A DNA stretch of 64,000 nucleotides from Pedobacter duraquae (lineage in GTDB: Bacteria > Bacteroidota > Bacteroidia > Sphingobacteriales > Sphingobacteriaceae): positions 806,001 through 870,000 of the forward strand of contig NZ_SNWM01000002.1 in the NCBI RefSeq assembly GCF_004362245.1. The letters are read 5' to 3'. How positions within the stretch are numbered: the stretch's first letter is position 1; every line of letters begins with the position of its first letter. Below are positions 63,962 to 64,000 of the stretch, piece by piece. The notes under the pieces are model-generated. The model ran no database searches. It had not been told where the DNA came from and saw only the letters and a list, made by a program, of their open reading frames with translations. Position numbers and translations under genes: made by a program.

Positions 63962-64000
63962 ATGAACAGTCGCAGATCATTCCTTAAGATCGCCGGATTA
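63962..64000 (+). CDS. Tat-exported protein, 5' part only
   Basis: The first 13 codons read MNSRRSFLKIAGL, a twin-arginine signal (SRRSFLK followed by a hydrophobic stretch). The protein is folded before export, often with a cofactor, but which one cannot be told because the window ends. A weak TATATTTA box and a T-rich stretch precede it in the 156-bp gap after katG. Confidence 0.8.
   Translation, partial: MNSRRSFLKIAGL

Overview
The window reads as a chromosomal segment of a Bacteroidota bacterium, most likely family Sphingobacteriaceae (Pedobacter-like). The reasons are a gliding-motility/type IX secretion C-terminal domain on a secreted protein, GldC, a SusC-type TonB plug fused to an alpha-2-macroglobulin, the lineage-typical families DUF4199, DUF6266, DUF3810 and DUF4932, a QxH-type dihydroorotase, promoters of the TAnnTTTG type, and starts without clear Shine-Dalgarno sequences (several TTG starts). 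No rRNA, tRNA, CRISPR array, IS element or phage gene was recognised. The region is mostly core metabolism and envelope genes with a few accessory stretches. All calls come from reading the sequence and from family knowledge; no search was run.

Layout. 1-5.5 kb (minus): a tight operon of two glycosyltransferases, a membrane protein, a GH3-type acyl-adenylating enzyme, dxr and the start of rseP. 5.6-10.3 kb (minus): BatA/vWA membrane protein, a dihydroorotase homologue without its metal ligands, an acidic unknown and a DUF4199 protein, closed by a hairpin terminator. 10.3-11.9 kb: an L,D-transpeptidase lipoprotein. 11.9-20.1 kb (plus): the complete histidine operon hisGDCBHAF(IE), preceded by a promoter and an 18-residue His-rich leader peptide and ending in a WD40 gene. 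20.1-26.8 kb (minus): a 1960-residue alpha-2-macroglobulin with an embedded SusC-like plug, and an NlpC/P60 hydrolase. 26.9-31.7 kb: universal stress protein, 4Fe-4S ferredoxin, LuxC-like acyl-CoA reductase, T9SS-exported protein, a 67-residue unknown and ftsE. 31.8-36.8 kb: grpE-dnaJ, a NatAB-like ABC exporter and ppx. 36.8-46.2 kb (minus): maf, a small Spy-like exported protein, kdsC, iscX, fdx, DUF2520, ccmF, ccmE, msrA, gdhA, ccmD, ccmC. 46.2-48.4 kb (plus): an island of alkB, a 738-bp gap with an 11-bp tandem array, and a DUF6266 gene. 48.4-51.5 kb (minus): ccmB, small membrane proteins, gldC and rhlE. 51.7-57.7 kb (plus): an orphan ORF, pyrC, DUF3810 protease-like protein, hscA-type Hsp70 and a zinc phospholipase/nuclease-like protein. 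57.7-64 kb: dedA, a LytTR/LytS two-component pair, DUF4932, katG and the first codons of a Tat-exported protein.

How the genes work together. The his genes encode the whole pathway from PRPP to histidine, with a leader that could sense His-tRNA supply. The ccmB/C/D/E/F genes belong to System I cytochrome c maturation; CcmE has a CxxxY heme-attachment motif instead of HxxxY, as in the variant System I*. fdx-iscX and the separate hscA-like gene are pieces of an ISC-type Fe-S assembly set. GrpE-DnaJ are the co-chaperones of DnaK, which is not in the window.

The best leads for something undescribed are the BatA/dead-dihydroorotase/acidic-protein operon, the WD40 gene in the his operon, the alpha-2-macroglobulin/TonB-plug fusion with an in-frame 9-bp minisatellite at its N-terminus, the DUF6266 island with its 11-bp array, and a recurrent TAnnTTTG box only 4-9 bp upstream of start codons.
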